NCBI RefSeq assembly: GCF_001673535.1
Contig: NZ_LZLY01000021.1
Location: 1-64,000, forward strand
Direction: 5' to 3'
Source of the DNA: Mycobacterium sp. 1081908.1
GTDB lineage: Bacteria; Actinomycetota; Actinomycetes; Mycobacteriales; Mycobacteriaceae
DNA: 64,000 nt
In this document: positions 1 to 8,232 of the stretch, one piece after another
How positions within the stretch are numbered: position 1 is the stretch's first letter
Layout of the letters: every line of letters begins with the position of its first letter
The notes under the pieces: model-generated
The model's input: only the letters and a program-made list of their open reading frames with translations
Database searches by the model: none
What the model was told of the DNA's origin: nothing
Translations under genes and position numbers: made by a program

Positions 1-1
1 T

Positions 2-1192
2 GCCGCCCGGCAGTCCCGCCCCGCCGGACCCGCCGGCGCCGCCATTGCCGATCAGGATCCCGCCGGCGCCGCCGGGCTGATCGGCGTCGGCGGTGCCGGC
101 GGCGCGGGCGGCAGCTCCCCCACCGGCAACGGCGGAGCGGGCGGGGCCGGCGGCGCCGGCGGCCTGCTGTTCGGTTCAGGGGGCCCCGGTGGAGTCGGCG
201 GGTTCGCGCTGGCCACCGGCAATGGCGGCGCGGGCGGGGCCGGCGGGGCCGGCGGCCTGTTCGGCGCAGGCGGCCTCGGAGGCGCCGGCGGGGGTGGCCA
301 GCTCGGCGGGGCCGGCGGGGCAGGCGGTCGCAGCGGATGGTTGGACCCCTTCGCACCGGGTGGCGCGGGCGGCACCGGCGGGGCGGGGAACGGCAGCGGC
401 TTCCACGGCGGGACCGGCGGCACCGGCGGCGCCGGCGGCCTCTTCACCCCCGGCGGGGCCGGCGGCGCCGGCGGGCTCGGCAACAACAACGCCAACGGCG
501 GGACCGGCGGGACCGGCGGCGCCGGCGGCCTCTTCTCCGGAGTCGGCGGCAGCGGCGGCGCCGGCGGGTTCGGCGCGGACATCGGCACCAACGGTGGGTC
601 CGGCGGCGCGGGCGGCGCCGGCGGGCTGTTCGGTGCGGGCGGCTCCGGCGGCGCCGGCGCCGACAGCATCAAGGGACTTGCCGGCACCGGTGGGGCGGGC
701 GGCGCCGCCGGGTGGTTCGGCTTCGGTGGCTCCGGCGGCACCGGGGGGAACGCGTTCGATACCGGCTCAGTCGGCGGCGCAGGGGGTGCCGGCGGTCGGG
801 GCGGCCTGCTCGGCGGCTCCGGCGGCGCCGGCGGCGGTGGTGGCGGCGGGGAGACCGCCGGAATCGGCGGGGCCGGCGGCAATGCGGGGTTGCTTGACGG
901 CGACGGCGGCACCGGCGGCATCGGCGGATTCTCTTTCGCCAATAACGGCGGCGCCGGCGGAGCCGGCGGTACCGCAGGCCTGATCGGGAGCGGCGGCGCG
1001 GGCGGGGCCGGCGGGACGGCATTCTCCGGGGTGACCAGCGGCGGTAACGGTGGGGCCGGCGGTGGGGCCCAGCTGATCGGCAATGGCGGCAACGGCGGCA
1101 ACGCCGGGCAGGGCCCCCTTCCCGGCACCCCCGGCAGCGGCGGAGCCGGCGGCCTGCTCGGGCTGCCCGGGTTGAACGGCACGGCGCCCTAG
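2..1192 (+). CDS. PE_PGRS family protein, C-terminal part
   Basis: The frame is open from the left edge to a stop and codes almost only for Gly-Gly-Ala/Gly-Gly-Asn triplets with recurring LIGxGG and GGLFGxGG units, the signature of the PGRS region of mycobacterial PE_PGRS proteins. The N-terminal PE domain lies outside the window. The gene converges on the thioredoxin gene, as PE_PGRS24 (Rv1325c) does on Rv1324 in M. tuberculosis, so orthology by position is likely. PE_PGRS proteins are secreted through type VII (ESX-5) systems and stay surface associated. The first 55-60 bases do not look like PGRS in this direction but do on the other strand, so the beginning of this reading frame is suspect. 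Confidence 0.85.
   Translation, partial: AARQSRPAGPAGAAIADQDPAGAAGLIGVGGAGGAGGSSPTGNGGAGGAGGAGGLLFGSGGPGGVGGFALATGNGGAGGAGGAGGLFGAGGLGGAGGGGQLGGAGGAGGRSGWLDPFAPGGAGGTGGAGNGSGFHGGTGGTGGAGGLFTPGGAGGAGGLGNNNANGGTGGTGGAGGLFSGVGGSGGAGGFGADIGTNGGSGGAGGAGGLFGAGGSGGAGADSIKGLAGTGGAGGAAGWFGFGGSGGTGGNAFDTGSVGGAGGAGGRGGLLGGSGGAGGGGGGGETAGIGGAGGNAGLLDGDGGTGGIGGFSFANNGGAGGAGGTAGLIGSGGAGGAGGTAFSGVTSGGNGGAGGGAQLIGNGGNGGNAGQGPLPGTPGSGGAGGLLGLPGLNGTAP
47..85. repeat. Inverted repeat at a PGRS fold-back junction
   Basis: Nine-base arms at 47-55 (gccgatcag) and 77-85 (ctgatcggc) are perfect inverted copies around 21 bases. Left of this the minus strand reads a PGRS motif ([13 protein letters not shown]); right of it the plus strand does. 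It marks an inversion of PGRS sequence or an assembly fold-back. Confidence 0.6.
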
Positions 1193-1208
1193 CCTTTGGC
1201 GGCGCCGG

Positions 1209-2120
1209 TCAGTACAGCGCGTTCGCGAGGTTGCGCCGGCCGGCGACGACCTCGGGGTCGGCGGGATCGAAGAGTTCGAACAGCTCGATCAGGCGGGTGC
1301 GCACCCGGGTGCGATCGTCGCCAGATGTGCTGCGAACCAAGGCAGTCAGGCGACCGAACGCCGCGGCAACATCCTGGTTGAGGATTTCCACGTCGGCGGC
1401 GGCCAACGCGGCCTCGATGTCACCCGGCGCCGCGTCGGCGACCGTGACGGCGTCGGGCCGTTGTGTCGTTGCGCGCGTGAGGAAGTCGATCTGGCGGATC
1501 GCCCCCTTCGCTTCGGCACTGGCCGGATTGGCGTCCAGGATCGCCTGATACGAGTCCTTGGCGCCGGCGAAGTCGCCGTCCTCGAGCTGCTGGCGAGCCT
1601 GGGCCAACTCCGGGTCCACTTCCGCTTGCTCGGAACCGCTTGCGCCCCTTAGCTTCCCGTCCGTCGCCGACAGCAGCGAGTCCACCCAGCGCCGCAACTG
1701 GTCGGGCGGCTGCACCCCCTGGAAGCTGGACAGCGGCTGTCCGGCGGCCAGAGCGACCACGGTCGGGACCGCGTCCACGCCGAATATTTGCGCCACCCTG
1801 GGGGCCACGTCGACGTTGACCGTCGCCAGCGACCACTTGCCGTCGTCCTCGGCCGCCAGGCCCGCCAGCGTCTCGACGAGCTGGACGCACGCATCGCTGC
1901 GCGGCGACCACAGCGCGACGACCACCGGGACTTCGTCGGACCGGAGCAGCACCTCGGATTCGAAATTGGCCTCGGTGACCTCGGTTGCCCCCGCGATCGC
2001 CGGCGCCGCCGGACCGCCCGCGCCGGGCGAAGAAGCGCTCTGCTGGGCTCGCTGCTTGAGACCGGATAGATCGACCGCACCGGCCAATGCGGGCCCGATA
2101 CTGGGTCGCGGACGCGTCAC
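1209..2120 (-). CDS. CnoX-like thioredoxin-fold co-chaperone (Rv1324 family)
   Basis: This 303-residue protein has a thioredoxin domain at about residues 45-150 followed by a TPR-like helical C-terminus that ends in ANALY, as in M. tuberculosis Rv1324. The active-site segment is W-S-P-R-S-D-A-C (Ser75 to Cys78), so the first cysteine of the usual CxxC is replaced by Ser. The cis-Pro loop (AVPTVVAL) is present. The same SxxC arrangement is found in CnoX/YbbN proteins, which act as chaperone-like holdases that deliver clients to folding machines rather than as disulfide reductases. A similar role here is inferred. The start is GTG. It is convergent with the PE_PGRS gene, 16 bases away, and lies downstream of fadA4 on the same strand. 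Confidence 0.85.
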   Translation of the reverse strand: MTRPRPSIGPALAGAVDLSGLKQRAQQSASSPGAGGPAAPAIAGATEVTEANFESEVLLRSDEVPVVVALWSPRSDACVQLVETLAGLAAEDDGKWSLATVNVDVAPRVAQIFGVDAVPTVVALAAGQPLSSFQGVQPPDQLRRWVDSLLSATDGKLRGASGSEQAEVDPELAQARQQLEDGDFAGAKDSYQAILDANPASAEAKGAIRQIDFLTRATTQRPDAVTVADAAPGDIEAALAAADVEILNQDVAAAFGRLTALVRSTSGDDRTRVRTRLIELFELFDPADPEVVAGRRNLANALY

Positions 2121-2243
2121 GTCGTCAAGTTTGTCATGCGCGCGGATGGCCCGAATAGGCGCCTCCGCTGCACCGATGACGGCTTATGACCTAAATCACA
2201 AACTTTCCCGAAGCGCCGATGCCAGCAACGTTGAGCGGAGCGC

Positions 2244-3425
2244 TTAACCGGCCCGCAGGATCAGCGCGTCACCCTGCCCGCCGGCCCCACACAGGGCCGC
2301 AACGCCGTAGCCGGAGCCGCGGCGGGCCAGCTCCAGAGCGACATGCAGCGTGATCCTGGCGCCCGACATGCCGATCGGGTGCCCGACCGCGATCGCGCCG
2401 CCGTTGACGTTGACGATCTCGGGATCGACGCCCAGCTCACGGGTGGAGGCCAGCGCCACCGCCGCGAACGCCTCGTTGATCTCGACGACGTCGAGTTGGT
2501 CCACCGAAATGCCCTCGCGGCCCAGCGCTTTCTTGATCGCGTTGGCGGGCTGAGACTGCAGCGTCGAGTCCGGGCCGGCCACGACGCCGTGCGCGCCGAT
2601 CTCGACCAGCCAGGAAAGCCCCAGCTCCTGCGCTTTCGCCTTGTTCATCACCACGACCGCGGCCGCGCCGTCGGAAATCTGCGACGCCGAACCGGCCGTG
2701 ATGGTGCCGTCTTTGCGGAACGCCGGCTTGAGGCCGGCCAGGGACTCGGCGGTGGTGTTCGCGCGGATCCCCTCGTCCTCGGCGAACTGCAGCGGATCAC
2801 CCTTGCGCTGCGGGATATTGACCGGCACGACTTCGTCGGTGAAGACGCCGTCCTTCCACGCCGCGGCCGCCTTTTGGTGCGAGCGCGCGGCGTACTCGTC
2901 CTGCTCGGTACGGGTGAACTTGTCGAGGTCGTTGCGCTGCTCGGTGAGCGCGCCCATCGGCTGGTCGGTGAACACGTCGTGCAGGCCGTCGTAGGCCATG
3001 TGGTCGCGCACCGTGACGTCGCCGTACTTGTAGCCGGCCCGGCTGTCCATCAGCAAATGCGGCGCCTTCGTCATCGACTCCTGGCCGCCGGCCACCACGA
3101 CGTCGAACTCGCCGGCGCGGATGAGCTGGTCGGCCAGCGCGATGGAGTCGATGCCGGACAGGCACATCTTGTTGATGGTCAGCGCCGGCACGTCCCAGCC
3201 GATGCCCGCCGCGACGGCCGACTGGCGCGCCGGCATCTGGCCGGCCCCGGCCGTCAACACCTGGCCCATGATCACGTACTCGACCGCGCTCGCCGGGAGC
3301 TTGGCCTTCTCCAGGGCGGCGGCGATCGCGATGGCGCCCAGATCGCTGGCCGAGAAATCCTTCAGCGAACCCATCAACTTGCCGATGGGCGTCCGCGCCC
3401 CAGCAACTATCACCGACGTCGTCAT
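2244..3425 (-). CDS. fadA4: Acetyl-CoA acetyltransferase (thiolase)
   Basis: A full-length thiolase of 393 residues that condenses or cleaves acetoacetyl-CoA in fatty-acid and ketone metabolism. The acyl-accepting cysteine is Cys88 (NKMCLSG). The C-terminal [10 protein letters not shown] motif supplies the His base and the CGAGGQGDA motif supplies the second Cys. The ATG at 3425 is preceded by an aggaggt ribosome site. An upstream in-frame ATG at 3446 would add seven residues without a better site. Position beside a CnoX-like gene and methylmalonyl-CoA epimerase matches Rv1323 (fadA4). Confidence 0.95.
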   Translation of the reverse strand: MTTSVIVAGARTPIGKLMGSLKDFSASDLGAIAIAAALEKAKLPASAVEYVIMGQVLTAGAGQMPARQSAVAAGIGWDVPALTINKMCLSGIDSIALADQLIRAGEFDVVVAGGQESMTKAPHLLMDSRAGYKYGDVTVRDHMAYDGLHDVFTDQPMGALTEQRNDLDKFTRTEQDEYAARSHQKAAAAWKDGVFTDEVVPVNIPQRKGDPLQFAEDEGIRANTTAESLAGLKPAFRKDGTITAGSASQISDGAAAVVVMNKAKAQELGLSWLVEIGAHGVVAGPDSTLQSQPANAIKKALGREGISVDQLDVVEINEAFAAVALASTRELGVDPEIVNVNGGAIAVGHPIGMSGARITLHVALELARRGSGYGVAALCGAGGQGDALILRAG

Positions 3426-3506
3426 GAGTACCTCCTGGGCGTGCACCGACGGCCGTTTCCGCTACCTGGAGAAGCGGAATCTTTGCCGCCACGTTACCGT
3501 GGTGAG

Positions 3507-3962
3507 ATGACGACCGATCAAGTTGACGCCCGCCACCTCCTGGCAACGTCCTTGGTGACTGGCCTGGATCATGTCGGCATTGCGGTCGCCGACCTAGACG
3601 CCGCAATCACCTGGTACCACGACCACCTCGGCATGATCCTGGTGCACGAGGAAGTCAACGACGACCAGGGCATCCGCGAGGCGATGCTGGCCGTCCCCGG
3701 CACCAGCGCGCAGCTTCAGCTGATGGCCCCGCTCGACGACTCGTCGACGATCGCGAAGTTCATGGAGAAGCGCGGACCGGGCATCCAACAGATGGCCGTT
3801 CGGGTCAGCGATCTGGACACCATCTGCGAGCAGCTGCGCGAGCAGGGCGTGCGACTCGTCTACGAGGCGGCCCGGCGCGGCACAGCAAACTCGCGGATCA
3901 ACTTCATCCACCCCAAGGACGCCGGCGGCGTCCTGATCGAGTTGGTGGAGCCGGCTTCCTAA
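3507..3962 (+). CDS. mce: Methylmalonyl-CoA epimerase (VOC fold)
   Basis: A 151-residue vicinal-oxygen-chelate protein with two beta-alpha-beta-beta-beta modules. It interconverts the 2S and 2R forms of methylmalonyl-CoA, feeding propionyl-CoA carbon to methylmalonyl-CoA mutase. LDHVGIAV near residue 22 and IELVEP near the C-terminus carry metal ligands. At the position where many epimerases have a ligand His (GxHHxA), this protein has GIQQMA; from memory the M. tuberculosis homologue (Rv1322A) is the same. Orientation is divergent from fadA4 with about 80 bases between them. Longer upstream frames overlap fadA4 and are not credible. This is distinct from the mammalian-entry mce genes. Confidence 0.88.
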   Translation: MTTDQVDARHLLATSLVTGLDHVGIAVADLDAAITWYHDHLGMILVHEEVNDDQGIREAMLAVPGTSAQLQLMAPLDDSSTIAKFMEKRGPGIQQMAVRVSDLDTICEQLREQGVRLVYEAARRGTANSRINFIHPKDAGGVLIELVEPAS

Positions 3963-3987
3963 CGCCCGCTTCCCAAAGCCCGGCTTG

Positions 3988-4046
3988 CGCCGAGCGTGCG
4001 GCCAGCCGCACGTTCGGTGCTCAGGGTGCGGCCAGCCGCACGCTCG
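3988..4046. repeat. Palindromic repeat pair between convergent genes
   Basis: The 17-base palindromic unit gtgcggccagccgcacg occurs at 3996-4012 and 4026-4042. Outer 12-base arms at 3991-4002 and 4035-4046 also match each other in inverted orientation. It lies between two converging genes and could fold as a bidirectional terminator. The 12-mer cgccgagcgtgc is shared with another convergent gap at 61796. Confidence 0.6.
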
Positions 4047-4064
4047 TGACTTCAGGCCGGTGTT

Positions 4065-4358
4065 TCACGACCACTTTCGCGTCGGGCCGCGCGTCGCGCG
4101 GTTGGTCCAGCACGGCGTGTGCCAGTGCCGCCGATCCTCGACTCCGCCGTGCGGTGAATCGGTCGGCCATACCACCAGATGCGCAGTGCCCGAGCGGATT
4201 TCGTGGTCACAGCCGGGGCAGCGGTAGGTCTTGAGCGCACGAGCCGCCGCGATCGGCCGCACCTCGTAGTCGTGGCCGTCGGGCCCCGTTTCGATCCGGC
4301 GCAGCATTGCCGACCGCTCTACCGGCTGTCGTCGTGGCGGTTTGCGGCGCGGACACAT
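4065..4358 (-). CDS. Small zinc-ribbon protein (Rv1322-like)
   Basis: A 97-residue basic protein with a CPGC pair around residue 45-50 and a later HWHTPC segment, an arrangement that could bind one zinc. Its function is unknown. The ATG overlaps the nucS stop codon in a TGATG junction, so it is translationally coupled to nucS. Size and position match Rv1322 (98 aa) of M. tuberculosis. The C-terminus is Arg/Lys rich (ATRGPTRKWS), which might contact nucleic acid, but this is only a guess. The longer overlapping frame that starts inside nucS is a shadow. Confidence 0.75.
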   Translation of the reverse strand: MCPRRKPPRRQPVERSAMLRRIETGPDGHDYEVRPIAAARALKTYRCPGCDHEIRSGTAHLVVWPTDSPHGGVEDRRHWHTPCWTNRATRGPTRKWS

Positions 4359-5035
4359 CAGAACAGCCGGTATTCGTCGCTGTCCATGCCGCGCATCTTG
4401 TCGTAGTCCAGTGTGATACAACGGATTCCGCGATCCATCGCGAGAGTTCGCGCTTGCGGCTTGATCTGTTGGGCGGCGAAGACGCCTTTGACCGGCGCCA
4501 GGACGCTGTCGCGGTTGAGCAGCTCGAGATAGCGGGTGAGCTGTTCCACGCCGTCGATCTCGCCGCGCCGCTTGATTTCCACCGCGACCGAGCCGCCGCG
4601 TTCGTCGCGACACAGCAGATCGACGGGGCCGATCGCGGTCATGTACTCGCGGCGGACCAACGTGTATCCCTCGCCCAGCAGTTGCACATGCTCGGCCAGC
4701 AATGCCTGAAGGTGAGCCTCGACGCCGTCCTTGACCAATCCGGGGTCGACGCCCAGGTCGTGGCTCGAGTCGTGCTCGATCTCCTCCACCGTGATGCGCA
4801 GCTGCTCGCCGGCCTTGTTCTCGACCACCCACACCGGCACCTCGCCGGGCTCCTCGGTCAGCCAGCACGGCGGGCTCATCCAGTTCAACGGCTTGTAGGC
4901 GCGGTCGTCGGCGTGCACGCTCACCGATCCGTCGGCCTTGAACAGCAACAACCTTCGCGCCGACGGCAGGTGTGCGGTGAGCCGGCCGACGTAGTCCACG
5001 GTGCATTGGGCGATGACAAGACGCACCCGACTCAC
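4358..5035 (-). CDS. nucS: Mismatch-specific endonuclease NucS/EndoMS
   Basis: A 225-residue protein nearly identical in layout to M. tuberculosis Rv1321. It cleaves both strands at G-T, G-G and T-T mismatches and provides the non-canonical mismatch repair of actinobacteria, which lack MutS/MutL. The N-terminal half is the DNA-binding and dimer domain. The C-terminal RecB-like nuclease domain carries Asp139 (GPVDLL) and Glu153-x-Lys155 (VEIKRRG). The C-terminal EYRLF tail resembles the sliding-clamp-binding motif. The GTG start at 5035 begins [10 protein letters not shown], matching the family. It is divergent from the adenylate cyclase gene by 36 bases. Confidence 0.95.
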   Translation of the reverse strand: MSRVRLVIAQCTVDYVGRLTAHLPSARRLLLFKADGSVSVHADDRAYKPLNWMSPPCWLTEEPGEVPVWVVENKAGEQLRITVEEIEHDSSHDLGVDPGLVKDGVEAHLQALLAEHVQLLGEGYTLVRREYMTAIGPVDLLCRDERGGSVAVEIKRRGEIDGVEQLTRYLELLNRDSVLAPVKGVFAAQQIKPQARTLAMDRGIRCITLDYDKMRGMDSDEYRLF

Positions 5036-5071
5036 CTTAGAGCGTGGGCGACAAATTAGGCTGGCGCCACG

Positions 5072-6697
5072 ATGTCGGCCAAAATGAGCGTGGCCCAACG
5101 TATCGGCCGGGTGCTCGAGAGGATCACCCGCCAGAGCGGCCGCCTGCCGGATACGCCCGCGTATGGCTCCCTCATCCTCGGGCGGGTGGCGGAAAGCCAA
5201 CGACGGCGCCGCATCCGCATCCAGGTCATCATGACGGTGCTGGTCCTGGGCGCGAACCTGATCGGCATCGCCGTCGCGCTGCTGTTGGTGATCGTGGCCA
5301 TTCCCCAGCCGAGCATCTTCCACGACGCGCCCGCCTGGCTCACGTTCGGCGTCTCCCCGGCCTACATCGCCGCGGCCCTGGCGGTGGGCACGTACTGGAT
5401 CACCCGCCGCACCGTGCTCGCGTTGCGGTGGGCGATCGAGGAGCGCGGGCCGACCGCCGAGGACGAGCGCAACACCTTCCTCGCGCCGTGGCGACTCGCC
5501 ATGTACGACCTCATCCTGTGGGGCATCGGGACGGTGGTGTACACGACGCTCTACGGCTTGGCCAACACGTTGTTCATCCCGCGCTTCCTCCTCGTCGTCA
5601 GCTTCTGCGGCCTCCTGGTGGCCACCGCCAGTTATCTGCTCGCCGAGTTCGCGCTGCGCCCGATTGCCGCCCAGGCGCTGGAGGCGGGACCGCCGCCGCG
5701 GCGCTTGTCGGCGGGCATCATGGGCCGAACGATGGTGGTGTGGTTCCTGGGTTCCGGCGTGCCCGTCATCGGTATCGGCCTGCTGGCGATGTTCCAGATC
5801 CTGCTGGGCAACCTGACCGAGACCGAGTTCGCGGTCGGCGTGCTGATCTCTTCGGTCGCCACGCTGATCTTCGGATGCCTGTTGATGTGGATCCTGGCCT
5901 GGCTGACCGCGACCCCGGTGCGGGTGGTGCGGGCCGCGCTGCGGCGGGTCGAGCAGGGCAACCTGCGCGGGAACCTGGTGGTCTTCGACGGGACCGAGCT
6001 CGGCGAGCTGCAGCGTGGGTTCAACGCGATGGTCGACGGCCTGCGCGAACGCGAACGCGTGCGCGACCTTTTCGGCCGGCACGTCGGCCGCGAGGTCGCC
6101 CTGGCCGCCGAACGCGAGCGACCGAAGTTGGGCGGCGAAGAACGTCACGTCGCCGTCGTATTCATCGACATCGTCGGCTCGACGCAACTGGTGACCACTC
6201 AACCGCCGACCGAAGTGGTCGAAGTGCTCAACCGGTTTTTCGCGATCGTCGTCGAGGAAGTGGACCGCCATTGCGGCTTGGTCAACAAGTTCGAAGGCGA
6301 TGCGTCGCTGGCCATTTTCGGTGCTCCGAATCATCTGGACTCACCCGAGGACGAGGCCCTGGCCGCCGCGCGCTGCATCGCCGAGCGGCTCACCGGGGAG
6401 ATGTGTGAGCTCGACGCCGGCATCGGCGTGGCGGCCGGCCAGGTCGTCGCCGGCAACGTGGGCGCCAAGGAACGGTTCGAATACACGGTCATCGGCGAAC
6501 CGGTCAACGAGGCGGCTCGACTGTGCGAGCTGGCCAAGTCGCATCCGGGCAGATTGCTTGCGACGGCCGGCGCGATCGAGTGCGCGGGCGAAGACGAAAG
6601 TGCCCGTTGGTCTTTGGGAGAGACAGTGACCCTCCGAGGGTACGAGCGTCCGACGCGGCTCGCCGCCCCGGTGGAAGCCGCCCGGTCCGATCGCTAA
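5072..6697 (+). CDS. Membrane class III adenylate cyclase with HAMP domain (Rv1320c family)
   Basis: This 541-residue protein has six or so hydrophobic helices in residues 50-300, a HAMP linker near 295-345 and a C-terminal class III cyclase domain at about 360-520. Catalytic features are visible: the metal-binding Asp in [10 protein letters not shown], Lys and Asp in NKFEGDAS, and the transition-state Asn/Arg in VNEAARLCE. It should make cAMP from ATP at the inner face of the membrane. H37Rv carries three related genes here (Rv1318c-Rv1320c); this window has only one. An alternative start at 5084 cannot be excluded, because neither ATG has a strong ribosome site. Confidence 0.92.
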   Translation: MSAKMSVAQRIGRVLERITRQSGRLPDTPAYGSLILGRVAESQRRRRIRIQVIMTVLVLGANLIGIAVALLLVIVAIPQPSIFHDAPAWLTFGVSPAYIAAALAVGTYWITRRTVLALRWAIEERGPTAEDERNTFLAPWRLAMYDLILWGIGTVVYTTLYGLANTLFIPRFLLVVSFCGLLVATASYLLAEFALRPIAAQALEAGPPPRRLSAGIMGRTMVVWFLGSGVPVIGIGLLAMFQILLGNLTETEFAVGVLISSVATLIFGCLLMWILAWLTATPVRVVRAALRRVEQGNLRGNLVVFDGTELGELQRGFNAMVDGLRERERVRDLFGRHVGREVALAAERERPKLGGEERHVAVVFIDIVGSTQLVTTQPPTEVVEVLNRFFAIVVEEVDRHCGLVNKFEGDASLAIFGAPNHLDSPEDEALAAARCIAERLTGEMCELDAGIGVAAGQVVAGNVGAKERFEYTVIGEPVNEAARLCELAKSHPGRLLATAGAIECAGEDESARWSLGETVTLRGYERPTRLAAPVEAARSDR

Positions 6698-6741
6698 TCC
6701 GCGCTGACAACGCGTGTGGTCAACAGCGATGAGCTTCGTCG

Positions 6742-6806
6742 ATAGAAATCCTTTATAGGACAATAGAAATCGTGCCTTGACCCACGCGTTGCACCCCACC
6801 GATAGT
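6742..6806 (+). promoter_or_regulatory. Promoter and direct-repeat site of the OFA transporter
   Basis: TTGACC at 6777-6782 and GATAGT at 6801-6806 are separated by 18 bases and fit a SigA-type promoter. Upstream, the nonamer ATAGAAATC occurs twice (6742-6750 and 6763-6771), exactly 21 bases apart, which puts both copies on the same helix face. No regulator is encoded next to it on this side. Confidence 0.45.
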
Positions 6807-6840
6807 GGTGAAGCTCCGGCCCACGCGAGAAGGGTGCATC

Positions 6841-8232
6841 TTGACAACCGTTGCGTTGCTTGATCGTTCGAGAATCGTTGCCGGGCCCGGATGGAGCCGC
6901 TGGCTGGTTCCGCCCGCCGCGCTGTCCATCCACCTGGCCATCGGATCGGCCTACGCCTGGAGCGTCTTCAAGATCCCGCTGGAGAAATCGCTGCACGTCT
7001 CCGGAACCGCCAGCGCGATGCCGTTCACGGTCGCCATTGTGATGCTGGGCCTTTCGGCCGCGGCGTTCGGCACCCGCGTCGACCACTACGGACCGCGCTG
7101 GGCCATGGCCGTTGCCACCGTGTGCTTCTGCAGCGGGTTGCTGATCGCCGGATGCGGAGTTTCGGTTCACCAATACTGGCTCGTCGTGGTGGGGTACGGG
7201 GTCGTCGGAGGGGTCGGCCTCGGTATCGGCTACATCTCGCCGGTGTCGACGCTCATCAAGTGGTTCCCCGACCGCCCCGGCATGGCGACCGGCCTGGCGA
7301 TCATGGGGTTCGGCGGCGGGGCGCTGATCGCGTCCCCATGGACGAACAGCCTGCTCGACGCCTTCGGCCGCAACAGCATCCCCGGCGTCGCCAGGACCTT
7401 CCTGGTGATGGGCTGCACCTACGCGGTGTTCATGTCGATGGGGTGCCTGCTGATCCGGGTGCCGGCGCCGGGATGGACGCCGGCGGGCTGGAAACCCAAG
7501 CCGCAGAAGGCGGGATCGCTGATCACGACGGCCGGCGTGTCGGCGGCCAATGCGATCAAGACGCCCCAGTTCTGGCTGTTGTGGGTGGTGCTCTGCTTCA
7601 ACGTGACCGCCGGCATCGGCATCCTGGAGAAGGCCTCTCCGATCTACCAGGACTTCTTCCCGAGGGCGCCCCGCGCGGCGGCGCTGGCATCCGCGGCCGC
7701 CGGATTCGTCGCGCTCCTGTCGCTGGCCAACATGCTCGGCCGGATCGGATGGTCGTCGTTGTCGGATGCACTGGGACGCAAGAACATGTACCGGCTCTAC
7801 CTCGGCGGGGGCGCGCTGCTTTATCTCACGCTGGCGCTGACGACCAATTCCAACAAGGTCACCTTCCTGCTGTGCACCGTGCTCATCCTGTCGTTCTACG
7901 GTGCGGGGTTCTCGACCGTTCCGGCATACCTGCGTGACTTGTTCGGCACCTACGAGGTCGGCGCCATCCACGGCAGGCTGCTGACGGCGTGGTCGATCGC
8001 GGGGGTGCTGGGTCCGCTCATCGTCAACGCCATCGCCGACTCGCAGAAGGCGGCCGGGAAGCACGGCCCGGATCTTTATCTCGCCTCGTTCGAGGTGATG
8101 ATCGCCCTGCTGGTCGTCGGGATGGTCTGCAACGAGCTGATCCGGCCCGTGGCCGCCAAGCATCACCAGCCCGACGGTGCCGCAGCGGCGTCCGAGGCAC
8201 TCCCCCACCGGCAACCGGAGAGGCAACCATGA
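6841..8232 (+). CDS. MFS transporter, oxalate/formate antiporter (OFA) type
   Basis: A 12-helix major facilitator of about 463 residues. It has the OFA-family features AIGSAYAWSVF in helix 1, an IGYISPVSTLIKWFPDRPGMATG loop between helices 4 and 5 (read in parts) and GRIGWSSLSDALGRKNMY between helices 8 and 9. Family members exchange small carboxylates; the substrate here is unknown. I chose TTG at 6841 because AGAAGGG lies 6-12 bases upstream and the likely -10 box (6801-6806) overlaps the only upstream ATG (6805). The gene ends in an ATGA overlap with a tiny membrane peptide, its probable partner. Not present at this place in H37Rv. Confidence 0.85.
   Translation: MTTVALLDRSRIVAGPGWSRWLVPPAALSIHLAIGSAYAWSVFKIPLEKSLHVSGTASAMPFTVAIVMLGLSAAAFGTRVDHYGPRWAMAVATVCFCSGLLIAGCGVSVHQYWLVVVGYGVVGGVGLGIGYISPVSTLIKWFPDRPGMATGLAIMGFGGGALIASPWTNSLLDAFGRNSIPGVARTFLVMGCTYAVFMSMGCLLIRVPAPGWTPAGWKPKPQKAGSLITTAGVSAANAIKTPQFWLLWVVLCFNVTAGIGILEKASPIYQDFFPRAPRAAALASAAAGFVALLSLANMLGRIGWSSLSDALGRKNMYRLYLGGGALLYLTLALTTNSNKVTFLLCTVLILSFYGAGFSTVPAYLRDLFGTYEVGAIHGRLLTAWSIAGVLGPLIVNAIADSQKAAGKHGPDLYLASFEVMIALLVVGMVCNELIRPVAAKHHQPDGAAAASEALPHRQPERQP

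Noticed and set aside
52..1182. 376-residue Pro-rich minus-strand frame opposite the PE_PGRS gene
   Set aside because: It is the antisense shadow of GGC/GCC repeats; Pro-Pro-Ala runs are the complement of Gly-Gly-Ala codons.
4358..6334. 658-residue minus-strand frame covering nucS and extending antisense to the adenylate cyclase
   Set aside because: Only the last 225 residues are real (NucS). The rest is His/Arg/Gln-rich shadow of the cyclase gene.
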